6,785 nucleotides of DNA from Planctomycetaceae bacterium TMED10 (GTDB lineage: Bacteria > Planctomycetota > Planctomycetia > Pirellulales > UBA7805): assembly GCA_002168195.1 (NCBI GenBank), contig NHBP01000024.1, forward strand, positions 1-6,785, in the 5' to 3' direction. Below are positions 6,193 through 6,785 of the stretch, in pieces. The notes beneath the pieces are model-generated. The model was given only the letters and a program-made list of their open reading frames with translations, searched no databases and was not told the DNA's origin. Made by a program: the position numbers and the translations under genes. Every line of letters starts with the position of its first letter. The stretch's first letter is position 1.

Positions 6193-6785
6193 GGCTTATT
6201 CTTCGCAGGTAGCGGGGCAGACCATTGATTTTTCCAGCCTCGGTGAAGATCGTGCAACGCTGCCCTCCAGGCGGATGCCTGTCGCGATGCCGGATAAGGC
6301 TCCGGCTTCAATGGGCTCTTTGCCTCCCAGACAATATCAAATTGTCCGTCGGGGCGTATTTTCCCTATCCGAGGCTTTCGGTACGCATGCTGTGTAGCAG
6401 GGTCAATGCGCAACTCGCCCCCTGGCCCCATCCCTCGGACACCACGTAACCCGCGACGGATGGCGACCGGGTCGGCACTCCCGGCTTCGGTGATCGCGGC
6501 CGCCCAAAGCATGACCCCCGCATAGGCGGTCTCCATCGGATCGGTGATGACCTGATGCGGACCGTATTTTGACTGGAACGCTGCGACAAAATCTCGATTC
6601 GCCGGTGAATCAATGGATTGAAAATAATTCCAGGCGGCATAGTCGCCAGCCATGGATTCAGAATCCATCTGCGATAACTCCGACTCGCCGACACTAAAGG
6701 AAATCGAAGGAATTTTATCGGGTGTGATTCCGCGACTACGGAGCTCCTCAAAAAATGCGACATTGGTACTGCCGTTGATTAAATT
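6183..6785 (-). CDS. urtA: Urea-type ABC transporter substrate-binding protein, C-terminal half (partial)
   Basis: The frame is open from the right edge to a TAG at 6185-6183 and gives the last 200 residues of a periplasmic binding protein; UrtA proteins are usually a little over 400. The visible part tracks UrtA closely: NLINGSTNVAFFEELRSRGI (1-20), ISFSVGESEL (28-37), AAWNYFQSID (50-59), TDPMETAYAGVMLWAAAITE (81-100), then IDPATQHAYRK and IGKIRPDGQFDIVWEAKSP, KPEPYP. Canonical UrtA binds urea in the periplasm and delivers it to UrtBC permease with UrtDE ATPases. Short-chain amide-binding relatives (FmdD/AmiC-like) cannot be excluded. The tail beyond PEPYP ends in a Lys/Pro-rich KNKPKK. The next gene on the strand is cti, 112 bases on, not urtB. 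Upstream genes are outside the window, so a transporter there is not excluded. The gene symbol reflects homology, not proven urea transport. Confidence 0.88.
   Translation of the reverse strand, partial: NLINGSTNVAFFEELRSRGITPDKIPSISFSVGESELSQMDSESMAGDYAAWNYFQSIDSPANRDFVAAFQSKYGPHQVITDPMETAYAGVMLWAAAITEAGSADPVAIRRGLRGVRGMGPGGELRIDPATQHAYRKPRIGKIRPDGQFDIVWEAKSPLKPEPYPASRQASAWRAALHDLHRGWKNQWSAPLPAKNKPKK

Overview
The window looks like ordinary chromosomal DNA from a Gram-negative (diderm) bacterium. The main support is a membrane-anchored fatty acid cis/trans isomerase with a c-type haem motif, an enzyme that works in the periplasm. The phylum cannot be fixed from sequence alone: this isomerase is best known from gammaproteobacteria, but homologues occur elsewhere, and this copy departs from the Pseudomonas-type sequence as I remember it. 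I see no rRNA, tRNA, CRISPR array, insertion sequence, integrase or phage gene.

Layout. Positions 1-137 hold the probable end of an unidentified plus-strand gene. Three plus-strand genes follow: a UMF1/Atg22-like major facilitator transporter (264-1550), a group A FAD-dependent monooxygenase (1634-2782) and a four-helix DUF2231-type membrane protein with a Pro/Ser/Thr-rich tail and an unrecognised C-terminal segment (2832-3686). The gaps between them are 83 and 49 bases, so co-transcription is possible. On the minus strand, the 3' half of a urea-type ABC transporter substrate-binding protein (urtA-like) enters from the right edge and ends at 6183. The isomerase gene cti (6070-3683) follows in the same direction. 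The plus- and minus-strand clusters converge tail to tail, and their stop codons overlap at 3683-3686.

How the genes may work together. Cti converts cis to trans unsaturated fatty acids in existing membrane phospholipids and so rapidly rigidifies the membrane under solvent or heat stress. The DUF2231 membrane protein next to it is also an envelope protein, but no functional link is shown. The monooxygenase and the transporter could form a modify-and-export pair; that is inference from adjacency only, and neither substrate can be read from the sequence. The urtA-like gene is followed by cti rather than by the permease genes urtB and urtC, so it looks like an orphan binding protein or a rearranged locus. 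No clearly new multi-gene system is visible. The points most worth a second look are the composite DUF2231 protein, the orphan urtA-like gene and the divergent cti.
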